DNA of 64,000 nt from Pseudaminobacter salicylatoxidans (GCF_003148475.1 NZ_QGGG01000005.1:1-64000), one strand, 5' to 3'. Numbered from the stretch's first letter, positions 34,174-42,022 are shown. The notes: generated by a model not told the origin, from the letters alone. Made by a program: numbers and translations.

Positions 34174-34917
34174 TCAGGCGCGGCGCATCAGCGCCATGGC
34201 TCTCTGGACGACGCCCGGATCGTTTGAGGTCTCGGCCCTGGAGCGATCCCAGCTGTACTTGCGCTCGAGCTTGCCCTGCACATACACCAGCGCATAAACC
34301 ATGATCAGGTAGTAGATTAGCGCGGCGGCATAATATTCCGAGAACTGGAAGGTGGTCGAAACCGCGCGCGAGGCCGTGCTCATCAGCTCCTGCAGCGAGA
34401 TCACCGACGCCAGCGACGTGATCTTCAACAATGTGATGAATTCATTGACCGTGGGCGGTATGGCGACGCGCATCGCCTGCGGAAGCGTGATGTAGCGGAA
34501 GATCTGGAAGCGACTGAGGCCAAGCGCCTCGCCGGCAGCCTCCTGCCCCGGATCGACAGCCTTCAGCGCCGCGCGATTGATCTCCACCTGATAGGCGGCC
34601 TCGTTGAGGCTGAGCGCGATCCATGCGGCCAGGAAGGGCGTGAACCATGGCTCGCGGAAGATCGGGAAGAATTGCGGCAGCGCGTTCCAGACGAAGAGCA
34701 GTTGCAGCAATGTCGGCGCGCCGCGCAGAATTCCAACAATCCCTTTTAATGCGCCCGGCAGGAAGCCACCACCGCGGTTGATGATGACCGCCACAGGGAT
34801 CGACACCAGAATGCCGACGCCATGCGACAGCAGCGACAGGATGATGGTGATGCAGGCGCCCCTGAAGAACGCCTCGGACGTGAGAGCGCCCCAGAAGGCG
34901 GAAAAGTCGAAACTCAT
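34174..34917 (-). CDS. amino-acid ABC transporter permease (HisM/GlnP family)
   Basis: This 247-residue permease has five to six membrane segments, with the PAAT N-terminal motif RGACITIILSLLSHGVG and the coupling EAA loop around QEAAGEALGLSRFQIFRYITLPQAMRVAIPP. The C-terminus carries a charged tail. Only one permease is encoded, so the channel is probably a homodimer. The ATG at 34917 is used; a GTG at 34950 is possible since neither has a strong ribosome binding site. Confidence 0.88.
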   Translation of the reverse strand: MSFDFSAFWGALTSEAFFRGACITIILSLLSHGVGILVSIPVAVIINRGGGFLPGALKGIVGILRGAPTLLQLLFVWNALPQFFPIFREPWFTPFLAAWIALSLNEAAYQVEINRAALKAVDPGQEAAGEALGLSRFQIFRYITLPQAMRVAIPPTVNEFITLLKITSLASVISLQELMSTASRAVSTTFQFSEYYAAALIYYLIMVYALVYVQGKLERKYSWDRSRAETSNDPGVVQRAMALMRRA

Positions 34918-34956
34918 GACAACAGCCTGGATTGTTTTATGGACCGACACCGTTAT

Positions 34957-34987
34957 CTGCGGCGACGCGCGTTACGCGCCGCCGCAG
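34957..34987. other. strong hairpin after the binding-protein gene
   Basis: Arms CTGCGGCG/CGCCGCAG plus CGCG/CGCG with one mismatch and a 5-base loop, in the 77-base gap between the binding-protein gene and the permease gene. Such hairpins commonly raise the level of the binding-protein mRNA over the rest of an ABC operon. No T-run on the minus strand. Confidence 0.5.
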
Positions 34988-34994
34988 CAGCGGT

Positions 34995-35822
34995 TCACTT
35001 GCCGGCGGTGATCGCCTCGGGCGACAGACGCCATTTTTCGGTAATGGACTTCAAAGTGCCATCCTGCGCGAGCGCGGACAGCGCATCGGCAACAGCCTGC
35101 TTGTCATCGCCGACGCGACGCAGATAGACGCCGAACGTGTCCTGTCCGGGGAAGGCATAGATGGTCTTGAGCTGACCCGGATGCTGGAGATCGCGATAGG
35201 CCAGTTCGGTATCCTGCGAGACCGCGGCAGCGGCACGCCCCACAAGCACCTGCTGGATCACGTCGGTCTGCTTAGGATAGGTCTGGATGCTGATTCCGTC
35301 CTTGCCGTCCGCCTTCAGCGCGGCGCTGACCTTCTCCAGTTCCTCGACATAATGTGTGCCGGCCTGGACGGCGACCACCTTGCCGCTGAGACCGGCCGGA
35401 TCGCTGATCGCCAGATCGCTCTTGGCCGAAGTGAAAACGACCAGCGCAGTGCCCAGATAGGGCGTGGCATCATAGGTCTTGGTCCGCTCCGGCGTGATGA
35501 GGATGCCGCTGATGACGGCATCGCAGCGCTGCGATTCGAGACCCGGCAGAAGGCCGGAGAAGTCCGACACCACCAAACGCGACTTCAAGCCCCAATGCGC
35601 TGCCAGCGCCTCGGCGAGATCAATGTCATAACCGACCGGCTTCTGGTCGCCGGCGGCCTCGAAGAACTCCATCGGCGGGAACGTTGCGTCGGTGCAGACG
35701 ACGAACTCGCCCTTGCCGGCAAAGCTCGGCCTGACATCTTCGGCAGCCGCCGGAACGACAGCGGATGCAGCCGCGGCGAATGCAGCAAGCGCAATAAGTG
35801 AAACTCTGTTTCGGAAAGCCAC
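34995..35822 (-). CDS. amino-acid ABC transporter periplasmic binding protein (SBP_bac_3)
   Basis: This 275-residue periplasmic receptor has a Sec signal (FRNRVSLIALAAFAAAASAVVPAAAED, region) and the SBP_bac_3 core: TDATFPPMEFFEAAGDQKPVGYDIDLAEALA, then PERTKTYDATPYL. The GTG at 35822 is taken as the start because GGAGGAAA lies six bases upstream; an ATG-type frame extension to 35840 would swallow that site. It is the promoter-proximal gene of the operon binding protein, permease, ATPase, decarboxylase, ureohydrolase, and is divergent from the XRE-cupin regulator. Confidence 0.88.
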   Translation of the reverse strand: MAFRNRVSLIALAAFAAAASAVVPAAAEDVRPSFAGKGEFVVCTDATFPPMEFFEAAGDQKPVGYDIDLAEALAAHWGLKSRLVVSDFSGLLPGLESQRCDAVISGILITPERTKTYDATPYLGTALVVFTSAKSDLAISDPAGLSGKVVAVQAGTHYVEELEKVSAALKADGKDGISIQTYPKQTDVIQQVLVGRAAAAVSQDTELAYRDLQHPGQLKTIYAFPGQDTFGVYLRRVGDDKQAVADALSALAQDGTLKSITEKWRLSPEAITAGK

Positions 35823-35889
35823 TGGTTTCCTCCCTGGCAAAACCTTCGGCCCGACCGTTTCGGGCTGACCTAACCGTTCCCATTATTTT

Positions 35890-35910
35890 CGTTATAAGTC
35901 AACAAAGTTC
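35890..35910 (+). promoter_or_regulatory. candidate XRE-cupin operator, site A
   Basis: The plus-strand sequence CGTTATAAG-NN-AACAAAGTTC recurs with 19 of 21 positions identical at 37951-37971 on the minus strand. It lies in the divergent promoter between the ABC binding-protein gene and the regulator. Further half-site-like GTTAA(A)GC sequences follow to 35935 (GTTAAAGCGAAC and GTTAAGC), suggesting two or more bound dimers. Confidence 0.6.
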
Positions 35911-35991
35911 TGTTAAAGCGAACATCTGTTAAGCTAAGCTACCGGTCGCTGGCATCTTCGATGCCGGGAAAGACTCACGTAAGGTAGGCGC

Positions 35992-36573
35992 ATGGCAGAT
36001 ACACCCACCCAACGAAACGGCGGCAAGGCGTCGCCCCGCATTGGCCACCTTCTGCGCGAGAGGCGCCGGCAGCTTGACCTCACGCTCGACGCCGTTGCGA
36101 GCGCCACATCGCTGACCAAGGGCTTCCTGAGCGACATCGAGCGCGACAAGACCTCCCCATCGGTCGCTTCGCTGGTGAAGCTGTGCGACGTGCTCGGCAT
36201 GCCGGTCGGCGATCTTTTCTCCTCCTCCGAATCGGCGGTGGTGAAAGCCAATGAGCGTGCACCGATCAAATTCGGCGGAACCGGCGTTTCCGACCATCTG
36301 CTTACCCCCAGCGGCAGCCTGCGCCTCCAGGCCATCTGGACGGAGATTGCGCCCAGAGGCACGGGCGGCGAGCAACTCTACGCACTGCGCTCGGAGGAAG
36401 AGTTCATCATCGTGCTGTCGGGAGAACTGGCCCTGCAGCTCGAAGACGAAACCTTCATCCTCAGCAAGGGTGACGCCTTGACCTTCGATCCGCGCCGCCT
36501 GCACACCTTCTACAATCCCTCCGACAGTGAGCCCACAACGGCGATTTTCGTGATGACGCCAAAACCGCGCTAG
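35992..36573 (+). CDS. XRE-family regulator with C-terminal cupin domain
   Basis: This 193-residue regulator has an HTH_3 domain at about 14-70 (LLRERRRQLDLTLDAVASATSLTKGFLSDIERDKTSPSVASL, region) and a small cupin at about 115-190 (GGEQLYALRSEEEFIIVLSGELALQLEDETFIL, region). This architecture is used by regulators of amino-acid and polyamine catabolism such as PuuR. It is divergent from the transporter-decarboxylase-ureohydrolase operon and convergent with the FAD oxidase gene; both promoters carry the same 21-base motif, so it probably controls both. Confidence 0.87.
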   Translation: MADTPTQRNGGKASPRIGHLLRERRRQLDLTLDAVASATSLTKGFLSDIERDKTSPSVASLVKLCDVLGMPVGDLFSSSESAVVKANERAPIKFGGTGVSDHLLTPSGSLRLQAIWTEIAPRGTGGEQLYALRSEEEFIIVLSGELALQLEDETFILSKGDALTFDPRRLHTFYNPSDSEPTTAIFVMTPKPR

Positions 36574-36625
36574 CGGCCAGGCAGGCATGAGGCCGCCCCT
36601 GCGGCCCGTGCCCCCTCCGCATTGA

Positions 36626-37945
36626 TCAGGATTTGGGACGCTCCAACCAGTCGAGCAGGCGGTAGAATTCACCCACCACCGGCAGGAACCACGGATGCCC
36701 GGCATAACCCGGCATGGTGGTAAAGCGGGTGCGGGCAAAGGCGGTCTCGGCGCCGCGGCCAAGAATGCGGCCGCCAATGCAATCACCGAAATAGCTCATC
36801 AGGGCGACGCCCTGACCGCAGCAACCGAGCGCGAAATGGATACCCTCATGCTGGCCGACATGCGGCAGCTTCTGGAAGGTGAAGGCGACGTTGCCGGTCC
36901 AGCTATGCTCCACACGCGCCTTGCCGAGCGATGGGAAAACCGTGGACATCGCCGCATGCAGCCGCGCAGCACTTTCATCGGAACTGATCGGCCGAAAGCT
37001 GGTGCGCCCGCCGAAGATCATGCGGGTGCCGTCCGGCGACAAGCGGTAGTAGAAGAGATTGCGCTTCGTATCCTGGATCATGCGCGCAGCCGGGATCAGC
37101 GCGCGCAGGTCCATCGGATCCATTTGCTCGGTGGCAATGATATAGCTGCCGATCGGAATGACCCGGCGCCGGAACCAGGGCATGCCGGGATCGGTGTAGG
37201 CGTTGGTCGCGACGATCACCTGATCGGCACGCACGCTGCCGCGATCGGTCGAGAGCACATAGCCCCCCCCCTGCCGCGCGGTGCGCTGCACGCGGCAACG
37301 GCTGCGGAATTCCACGCCAGCGGCACGGCAGGCGGCCACGAGCCCGGCGTGATATTTGGCCGGATGCAGGCCGCCGGCCATTACCGTGGTGCGGCCGCCA
37401 TAATAGATGTCGGAGGCAAGCTCGCCGCGCTGCGCGCCCTGCGGCACCATCTGCGTTTCAACTCCAAGCGCGGCCAGTTCTTCGGCCTCATGCGCCAGCG
37501 CATCGTAATGCTTGGGCGCATAGGCGGCAAAATACATGCCCATGCGCTGGTAATCGCAGGCGATGCCCTTTTCCGCGATCGACCGTTCAAGAAACAGGAC
37601 CGAATCCTGCGCCTCCTGGAAAAGCGCATTGGCGGTATCGCGATCATAGGCAGCGCAAAGCTCCTTGTGCGACAGCTTCAATGTGCCAGACACCATGCCA
37701 CCGTTGCGTGTGCTGGCGCCGAAGCCGAGATCCTCGGCGTCGATCACCAGAACGGAGAGACCGCCCGAAGCCAGCCGGTACGCCGCGGACAGCCCGGTAT
37801 AGCCGGAGCCGATGACGGCGACGTCATAGCTCCCATCGACGCTTGCCGCGTCTTCGGGCCTTACCGTCTCGCGAGACTGCCACCAATAGGGTGTGTTCGG
37901 AATATTCTGAAACTGATGATCGCGCGCCAAGGTCTTTCCCGCCAT
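36626..37945 (-). CDS. FAD-dependent amino-acid/polyamine oxidase (PuuB/OrdL, DAO family)
   Basis: This 439-residue flavoenzyme of the D-amino-acid-oxidase superfamily opens, after PYWWQSRE (a PuuB/OrdL feature), with the Rossmann motif VAVIGSGYTGLSAAYRLASGGLSVLVIDA and then GFGASTRNGGMVSG. The C-terminal part has FGGRTSF and the FALGCCGQGVALMSYFGD FAD segment. It should oxidise a C-N bond of an amino acid or amine. The ATG at 37945 lies only about 18 bases after a TATAAG-like box, so the transcript leader is very short and lacks a ribosome binding site. The operator shared with the arginine-type operon suggests it supplies the 2-oxo acid for the decarboxylase. No signal peptide. Confidence 0.83.
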   Translation of the reverse strand: MAGKTLARDHQFQNIPNTPYWWQSRETVRPEDAASVDGSYDVAVIGSGYTGLSAAYRLASGGLSVLVIDAEDLGFGASTRNGGMVSGTLKLSHKELCAAYDRDTANALFQEAQDSVLFLERSIAEKGIACDYQRMGMYFAAYAPKHYDALAHEAEELAALGVETQMVPQGAQRGELASDIYYGGRTTVMAGGLHPAKYHAGLVAACRAAGVEFRSRCRVQRTARQGGGYVLSTDRGSVRADQVIVATNAYTDPGMPWFRRRVIPIGSYIIATEQMDPMDLRALIPAARMIQDTKRNLFYYRLSPDGTRMIFGGRTSFRPISSDESAARLHAAMSTVFPSLGKARVEHSWTGNVAFTFQKLPHVGQHEGIHFALGCCGQGVALMSYFGDCIGGRILGRGAETAFARTRFTTMPGYAGHPWFLPVVGEFYRLLDWLERPKS

Positions 37946-37950
37946 AATGC

Positions 37951-37971
37951 GAACTTTGTTCGCTTATAACG
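37951..37971 (-). promoter_or_regulatory. candidate XRE-cupin operator, site B
   Basis: Minus-strand CGTTATAAG-NN-AACAAAGTTC, with the two variable bases making a perfect inner palindrome GCGAAC-AAA-GTTCGC (37949-37963). It immediately precedes the oxidase start and would overlap the core promoter, consistent with repression. Confidence 0.6.
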
Positions 37972-38211
37972 TACTCGCTCGCAAGGGCAAGCCGATTCAC
38001 GGCTAACGCACCTGCCGCGACAGTTCCGTTGCCCTTTTGGCTTCACCGGAAACGTTCGGCGCGCATCCTGAGCGTATAATCAAAGGTTTGGCCGTTGCAG
38101 GCAGCCGCTTCGGCAAAGCTGACGGAAGTTCTAGCAGCTTGCACCAGCGACCATCCCTGACGATCACGACATTGACGCAGGCGTGCCCCGCCAGACGCGC
38201 CTGCCCGTCCT
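37972..38211. other. intergenic region without a supported gene
   Basis: About 240 bases between the oxidase promoter and the end of the SsuC-like gene. One minus-strand frame (38003-38211) reads as protein-like but has no start codon with a ribosome binding site and no family I can name. It may be a gene remnant. Confidence 0.3.
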
Positions 38212-39012
38212 TTATCCGCGCCAGCTCAGGAAGCGCTTTTCGATCAGGCCGATGATCCAGCTCACGATCAGGCCCATGACGGACAGGATCGTGACACCGG
38301 CAAACAGCCGCTCCAGATCGTAAAGCGCGCCGGCTTCCAGAATGTAGGATCCGACGCCATATTCCGCGCCGAGCATTTCGGCTGCGACGAGAAGGATAAT
38401 CGCGATCGAGATCGAGACGCGCAGGCCCGACAGGATGCCGGGAAACGCGCCGGGCAGTACGATCTTGCGCACGATCGACCACCAGGAAAGCCCGAAACTC
38501 TGCCCCATGCGGATCAGGCTACGGTCGACATTGTCCACCGCGCCATAGGTGGCGACCACGGTCGGGGTGAAAGTGCCGAAGGCAATCAGCGCATATTTCG
38601 ACATCTCGTCGATACCGAACCAGATGACGAAGAGCGGCAGCAGCGCGATCTTCGGGATCGGGAACAACGCCGCGATCAACGGCACCAGACCTGCCCTGAC
38701 AAGGCTGAACAGGCCGATCAGCACGCCGAGCGACACGCCCACCAATATGCCGAGGGAAGCGCCGACAAACAGGCGCTTTAGCGAAGGCAACAAATGCTTC
38801 CACAAAAGTCCCGTGTCGTAGAGCTGCACGAAAGTCTGCAGCACGGCCGACGGACGCGGCAGCGTAAGGCTGGTGATGAAGCCGGTGCGCGTGCCGATCT
38901 CGGCAAGCGCGATCAGGACGACGAAGACGATGAGCCCGACGCCGTGCACATGGCGCGGCGCAAAACCGCGACCGCGAAATTCGACCGGGCGGCGAGCCGG
39001 AAGATCAGACAT
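38212..39012 (-). CDS. ABC transporter permease (SsuC/TauC/NrtB family)
   Basis: This 266-residue permease has about six membrane segments and the coupling-loop motif FGLSWWSIVRKIVLPGAFPGILSGLRVSISIA typical of nitrate/sulfonate/taurine-type importers. It overlaps the ATPase gene by 8 bases. It would form the channel for the substrate bound by the adjacent NMT1-type receptor; sulfonate, nitrate, thiamine-precursor or aromatic acids are all possible in this family. Confidence 0.88.
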   Translation of the reverse strand: MSDLPARRPVEFRGRGFAPRHVHGVGLIVFVVLIALAEIGTRTGFITSLTLPRPSAVLQTFVQLYDTGLLWKHLLPSLKRLFVGASLGILVGVSLGVLIGLFSLVRAGLVPLIAALFPIPKIALLPLFVIWFGIDEMSKYALIAFGTFTPTVVATYGAVDNVDRSLIRMGQSFGLSWWSIVRKIVLPGAFPGILSGLRVSISIAIILLVAAEMLGAEYGVGSYILEAGALYDLERLFAGVTILSVMGLIVSWIIGLIEKRFLSWRG

Positions 39013-39772
39013 CGAGCAACTCCTGGTCGGCGGCAGCCGCCTCCTCGCGCATCAGCTCCCATAGCTGCTTCTGCCTGGCTTCCAGTTCAGGATTGGCCAG
39101 CGCGCGCTGGTCGAGCGGCACATCGATCTCGACGATCTCGCGGATGCGTCCCGGCCGGCGCGATAGCACCACGATGCGATGGCCGAGCCGCACGGCCTCA
39201 GCCAGATTGTGGGTCACATAAACGGCAGTGAACGGCTGGCGGGTCCACAACGAGACCAGATCGTCCATCAGCAATTCACGGGTCTGACTGTCGAGCGCCG
39301 ACAGCGGCTCGTCCATCAGCATCACCGCCGGGCGCACGGCGAGCGCGCGGGCGATCGCCACGCGCTGCTTCATGCCTCCGGAAAGCTGCTTGGGCAGCGC
39401 GGTGCGGAAATCAGAAAGGCGCGTGCGCGCCAGCACGTCGGTGACGATCTGGTCCATCTCGGCATTGCCGAGCCGGTGGTCTTCAAGCACCAGCCGGATA
39501 TTGCCTTCCACGGTGCGCCATGGCAGCAGGGCGAAATGCTGGAACACATAGGTGAGCGGATTGAGCGAGTCGCCGGCCGGCGTGCCGACCTGCAGGACCG
39601 CCCCCCTGGAGGGAACCTCCAGCCCGCCCAGGAAGCGCAGCAGGGTGGACTTGCCGCAGCCCGATGGCCCGATCAGGCAGACGATCTGCCCTTGCGGGAT
39701 TTCGAGCGAGATGTCGCGCAACACCTCGACGGAGCCATAGGTGTGGCTGACATTGTCGATCAGCAAATCCAT
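39005..39772 (-). CDS. ABC transporter ATP-binding protein (SsuB/TauB family)
   Basis: This 255-residue ATPase has Walker A GPSGCGKSTLLRF, the FQHFALLPWRTVEGN Q-loop, signature [15 protein letters not shown] and Walker B VMLMDEPLSALDSQTR, then YVTHNLAEAVRLG. LSGGMKQR and the PLSALD form are typical of SsuB/TauB. It follows the binding-protein gene after a 160-base gap that holds a palindromic repeat. Confidence 0.9.
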   Translation of the reverse strand: MDLLIDNVSHTYGSVEVLRDISLEIPQGQIVCLIGPSGCGKSTLLRFLGGLEVPSRGAVLQVGTPAGDSLNPLTYVFQHFALLPWRTVEGNIRLVLEDHRLGNAEMDQIVTDVLARTRLSDFRTALPKQLSGGMKQRVAIARALAVRPAVMLMDEPLSALDSQTRELLMDDLVSLWTRQPFTAVYVTHNLAEAVRLGHRIVVLSRRPGRIREIVEIDVPLDQRALANPELEARQKQLWELMREEAAAADQELLDV

Positions 39773-39830
39773 GGAACACTCCAGCGGAGGCCTGGTGGCC
39801 TCCGGTACCAGAACAATTGCCTGAAAAGGC

Positions 39831-39935
39831 TAGAGCATTTTGCAGCCAGGCGGAATCGCCTGGCGTCACGTAAATGCGGTTAAAACAACGAGATGGAGCG
39901 GGACAAGGCCATCCACCAGGATGACCGGCGCTCTA
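39831..39935. repeat. TAGAGC-bounded palindromic repeat element (~105 bp)
   Basis: The element begins TAGAGCATTTTGC and ends GGCGCTCTA, so its ends are a 6-base inverted repeat. It contains an 8-bp hairpin (GCCAGGCG/CGCCTGGC, loop 4, 39845-39864) and a second AAAACAACGAGATGGAGCG segment. This layout is that of the short palindromic repeats scattered through rhizobial genomes. The last bases CTA are also the stop codon of the binding-protein gene on the minus strand. Confidence 0.6.
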
Positions 39936-40961
39936 GATGGTTTTGACGTAGGATGTGTCGAAAAGCATCTCCGGCGTGATGTCCTCCTTCACCATGCCCT
40001 CGGACTTGAACCATTCGAGTTGCTCGGTTACCGAATTGAGCGACAGGGCCAGTCCCTTGTTGATGCGCTGCGACCCCTCGAGGAGATTGTTCCGCGCGGT
40101 TTCGAACGGCAGGTCGGCCTCGACATATTTATGGACGATCTTGGCAACATCATCGACCTCGGCGGCATCAGCCGTCTTGTCGACGAACGCGGCATTGTAG
40201 TCGTCCACGGCCTTGGAATAGGCGCGGATAAAGGCTTGCGTCTTTTCGCGCTCGTCAGCGGCATTCCTTGTCGAGGTGAATACCGTGGTGACCTGATAGT
40301 CCGGCGCGTAATCGGAGAACAGGCCGATCTGCCTGGCGTGACCTTCCGCGATCATCATCTTGCCGATCGAAGGTTGAATGGCCCAGGCGTCGATCTGACC
40401 CGACGACAGCGCACCGACCACGGCACCGACCTTCTGCAGCGGGCGCAACGTGATCTGATCCAGCGGTATGCCATTGGCTTGGGCAATTTTGTACACCATG
40501 AAGTGGAACGAAGAACCGGTGGTGGTGATGCCGAAGCTCCTGCCCGCAAGTTCCTTCGGGCTGGTGAGGCCGGCTTCATACGCCTTGTTGGAGGCAAGGA
40601 TGATGGCGCCGACAATACCCTTTTCTTCCGTCAGCGCACCGCCGATGACCTTGACGGCTCCCTTCCCCGCCAGGCTGATAAGACCGCCGCTCATCGCGGT
40701 CACGCCATAGTCCGCATCGCCGGAAGCGATTGCCACCGCCATCGGCTGGGCAGCCTCGAAGAACTTCAGATCGACGTCCAGGCCCTCATCCTTGTAGTAA
40801 CCGCGCTCGAAAGCGATGAAGCTGGGGGCATGGCTGGCAAGCCGGATCACGCCGAGATTGACCTTGGCAGCCGCGCGCGCGGGCAGGCCGAACGACAGCA
40901 TGGTGCCGGCAGCACCGAGACCGATGAGAGCCTGCCTGCGGTTCAACGGGAATTTCAGCAT
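39933..40961 (-). CDS. ABC transporter substrate-binding protein (SsuA/TauA, NMT1/THI5-like)
   Basis: This 342-residue periplasmic receptor has an N-terminal export signal with an RR pair (FPLNRRQALIGLGAAGTMLSFGLPARAAAK, region), probably Tat-dependent, then VNLGVIRLASHAPSFIAFERGYYKDEGLDVDLKFF, the NMT1 family opening. The region GRSFGITTTGSSFHFMVYKIAQANG forms the anion-binding pocket in this family. It is the first gene of the transporter operon. AAGGATGACGCT precedes the ATG at 40961. The substrate is unknown. Confidence 0.87.
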   Translation of the reverse strand: MLKFPLNRRQALIGLGAAGTMLSFGLPARAAAKVNLGVIRLASHAPSFIAFERGYYKDEGLDVDLKFFEAAQPMAVAIASGDADYGVTAMSGGLISLAGKGAVKVIGGALTEEKGIVGAIILASNKAYEAGLTSPKELAGRSFGITTTGSSFHFMVYKIAQANGIPLDQITLRPLQKVGAVVGALSSGQIDAWAIQPSIGKMMIAEGHARQIGLFSDYAPDYQVTTVFTSTRNAADEREKTQAFIRAYSKAVDDYNAAFVDKTADAAEVDDVAKIVHKYVEADLPFETARNNLLEGSQRINKGLALSLNSVTEQLEWFKSEGMVKEDITPEMLFDTSYVKTI

Positions 40962-41072
40962 AGCGTCATCCTTCCGGAAAATTTCGTCTCCGGGGCTGTT
41001 TCAGACTTTTTCTGCATTTGCAACCCGGCCATTTGTCAGGGGTATTCAAGCCTGACCCCGCAAAGCAGGGCC

Positions 41073-41102
41073 CCGTTTTCGGAAAAGATCATACTCAACA
41101 AA
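41073..41102 (+). repeat. partial rhizobial palindromic repeat tail
   Basis: CCGTTTTCGGAAAAGATCATACTCAAC (split here as CCGTTTTCGG and AAAAGATCATACTC) matches the right half of a repeat well known in rhizobial genomes. The usual left half (GAGCATGATC...CGAAAA) is absent. It stands directly downstream of the RES toxin gene. Confidence 0.45.
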
Positions 41103-41124
41103 TAGATAAATGCGGCAATGATGG

Positions 41125-41646
41125 TCAGAGCCAGGATGCCGCGCTGCGCGGCAAGCGCCCCTCGGGATCGATTACCCTGAGCGACGGCCCGTCATCGGCG
41201 CCATTCCAGCGCCACAGCGCAACGCAAGTACCGCCGGGCGACATGAAGGAGGGAAAGATCACGCCATCGACGCCCCGCTCCAGCAATTTCACATGGAGTT
41301 CGTGGGTTGCAGGCAGTTTGCCCCGGTCGAGATCCGCGCGCCATTCGCAGCGGTGGATTTCGAGGCCGAACCCAAGGTCGCGCAGGACCTGCCCATCGGT
41401 CAGGTCGGCAAGATTGGCGTTGCTCAGTTCAAGCTGCGCGATCAGGGCGGGATGCTGAACAAAACCCTGATTATACTCGGCCCACGCGGTGGAAAGCTCG
41501 CGAGCGGCATAGATGGTCGGCGTGCCGAGCGGGTTCCAGCGGCCGCCGAAGCGCGCGGCCCCCTCTCCCGACAGCGGGGCGTGCGCCCATCTCGGCACAT
41601 AGGCCCGCCACAGCAAAAGCGCCGGCGGTGTCGAGGGCTCAGGCAT
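41125..41646 (-). CDS. RES-domain toxin of a RES-Xre toxin-antitoxin pair
   Basis: This 173-residue protein carries the RES fold: LWRAYVPRWAHAP, GEGAARFGGRWNPLGTPTIYAARELSTAWAEY with the conserved Arg, Glu and the YAA block, and VDGVIFPSFMSPGG near the C-terminus. RES toxins degrade NAD+ inside the cell. It overlaps the antitoxin gene by 8 bases and is translated after it, as in other pairs of this type. Confidence 0.87.
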   Translation of the reverse strand: MPEPSTPPALLLWRAYVPRWAHAPLSGEGAARFGGRWNPLGTPTIYAARELSTAWAEYNQGFVQHPALIAQLELSNANLADLTDGQVLRDLGFGLEIHRCEWRADLDRGKLPATHELHVKLLERGVDGVIFPSFMSPGGTCVALWRWNGADDGPSLRVIDPEGRLPRSAASWL

Positions 41647-42010
41647 ACACGCCCGAGCGCACTGCCTCCAGATAGGCCAGAACCTTGTCGGCCTTGCCTT
41701 CCGCGACCAGATCGTAGGCGGTCTTGCCTGCCCAGCCCGGTATCGGCTGGTGCTTGAACCAGATCACGGCGCGGCTTTCATCGCCCGCCATTTCGGTTGC
41801 CATGGCGAGAATGCGCACCACAGGGCTCAGCGCCAGATCGACCTTGCGCGTGGCCGCCTTGGCGGTGAGCGTGTTGCGGGCAACGCCGACCAGCCGCGCC
41901 AATTCGCTCAGCGTGACGCCGAGCTGTTCCGACACGCGCCGCGCCGACAGGAAGGCTGAATGCGGCGCGCTGAAATTGGCGGCTTCGATTCCAAGGCTAC
42001 GCGCGGTCAT
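41639..42010 (-). CDS. Xre/MbcA/ParS-family antitoxin
   Basis: This 123-residue antitoxin has an N-terminal helix-turn-helix (about 25-65, VSEQLGVTLSELARLVGVARNTLTAK) and the C-terminal toxin-binding DUF2384 domain (KHQPIPGWAGKTAYDLVAEGKADKVLAYLEAVRSGVYA, region). The tail is typical of MbcA/ParS proteins. CGGAGA is eight bases before the ATG at 42010. It neutralises the RES toxin and probably represses its own operon through the two palindromes just upstream. Confidence 0.88.
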   Translation of the reverse strand: MTARSLGIEAANFSAPHSAFLSARRVSEQLGVTLSELARLVGVARNTLTAKAATRKVDLALSPVVRILAMATEMAGDESRAVIWFKHQPIPGWAGKTAYDLVAEGKADKVLAYLEAVRSGVYA

Positions 42011-42022
42011 GGGTCATTCTCC

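Noticed and set aside
36626-37945. Gamma-glutamylputrescine oxidase of a Puu pathway
   Set aside because: The family fits, but no PuuA (glutamylputrescine synthetase), PuuC or PuuD hydrolase is nearby; the neighbouring puuD at 57012 is the urate oxidase, an unrelated gene of the same name.
38003-38211. Minus-strand frame following the SsuC-like gene reading DGQARLAGHACVNVV...
   Set aside because: It looks somewhat protein-like, but there is no start codon with a ribosome binding site after the SsuC stop and I could not match it to a family. Kept only as a possible remnant.
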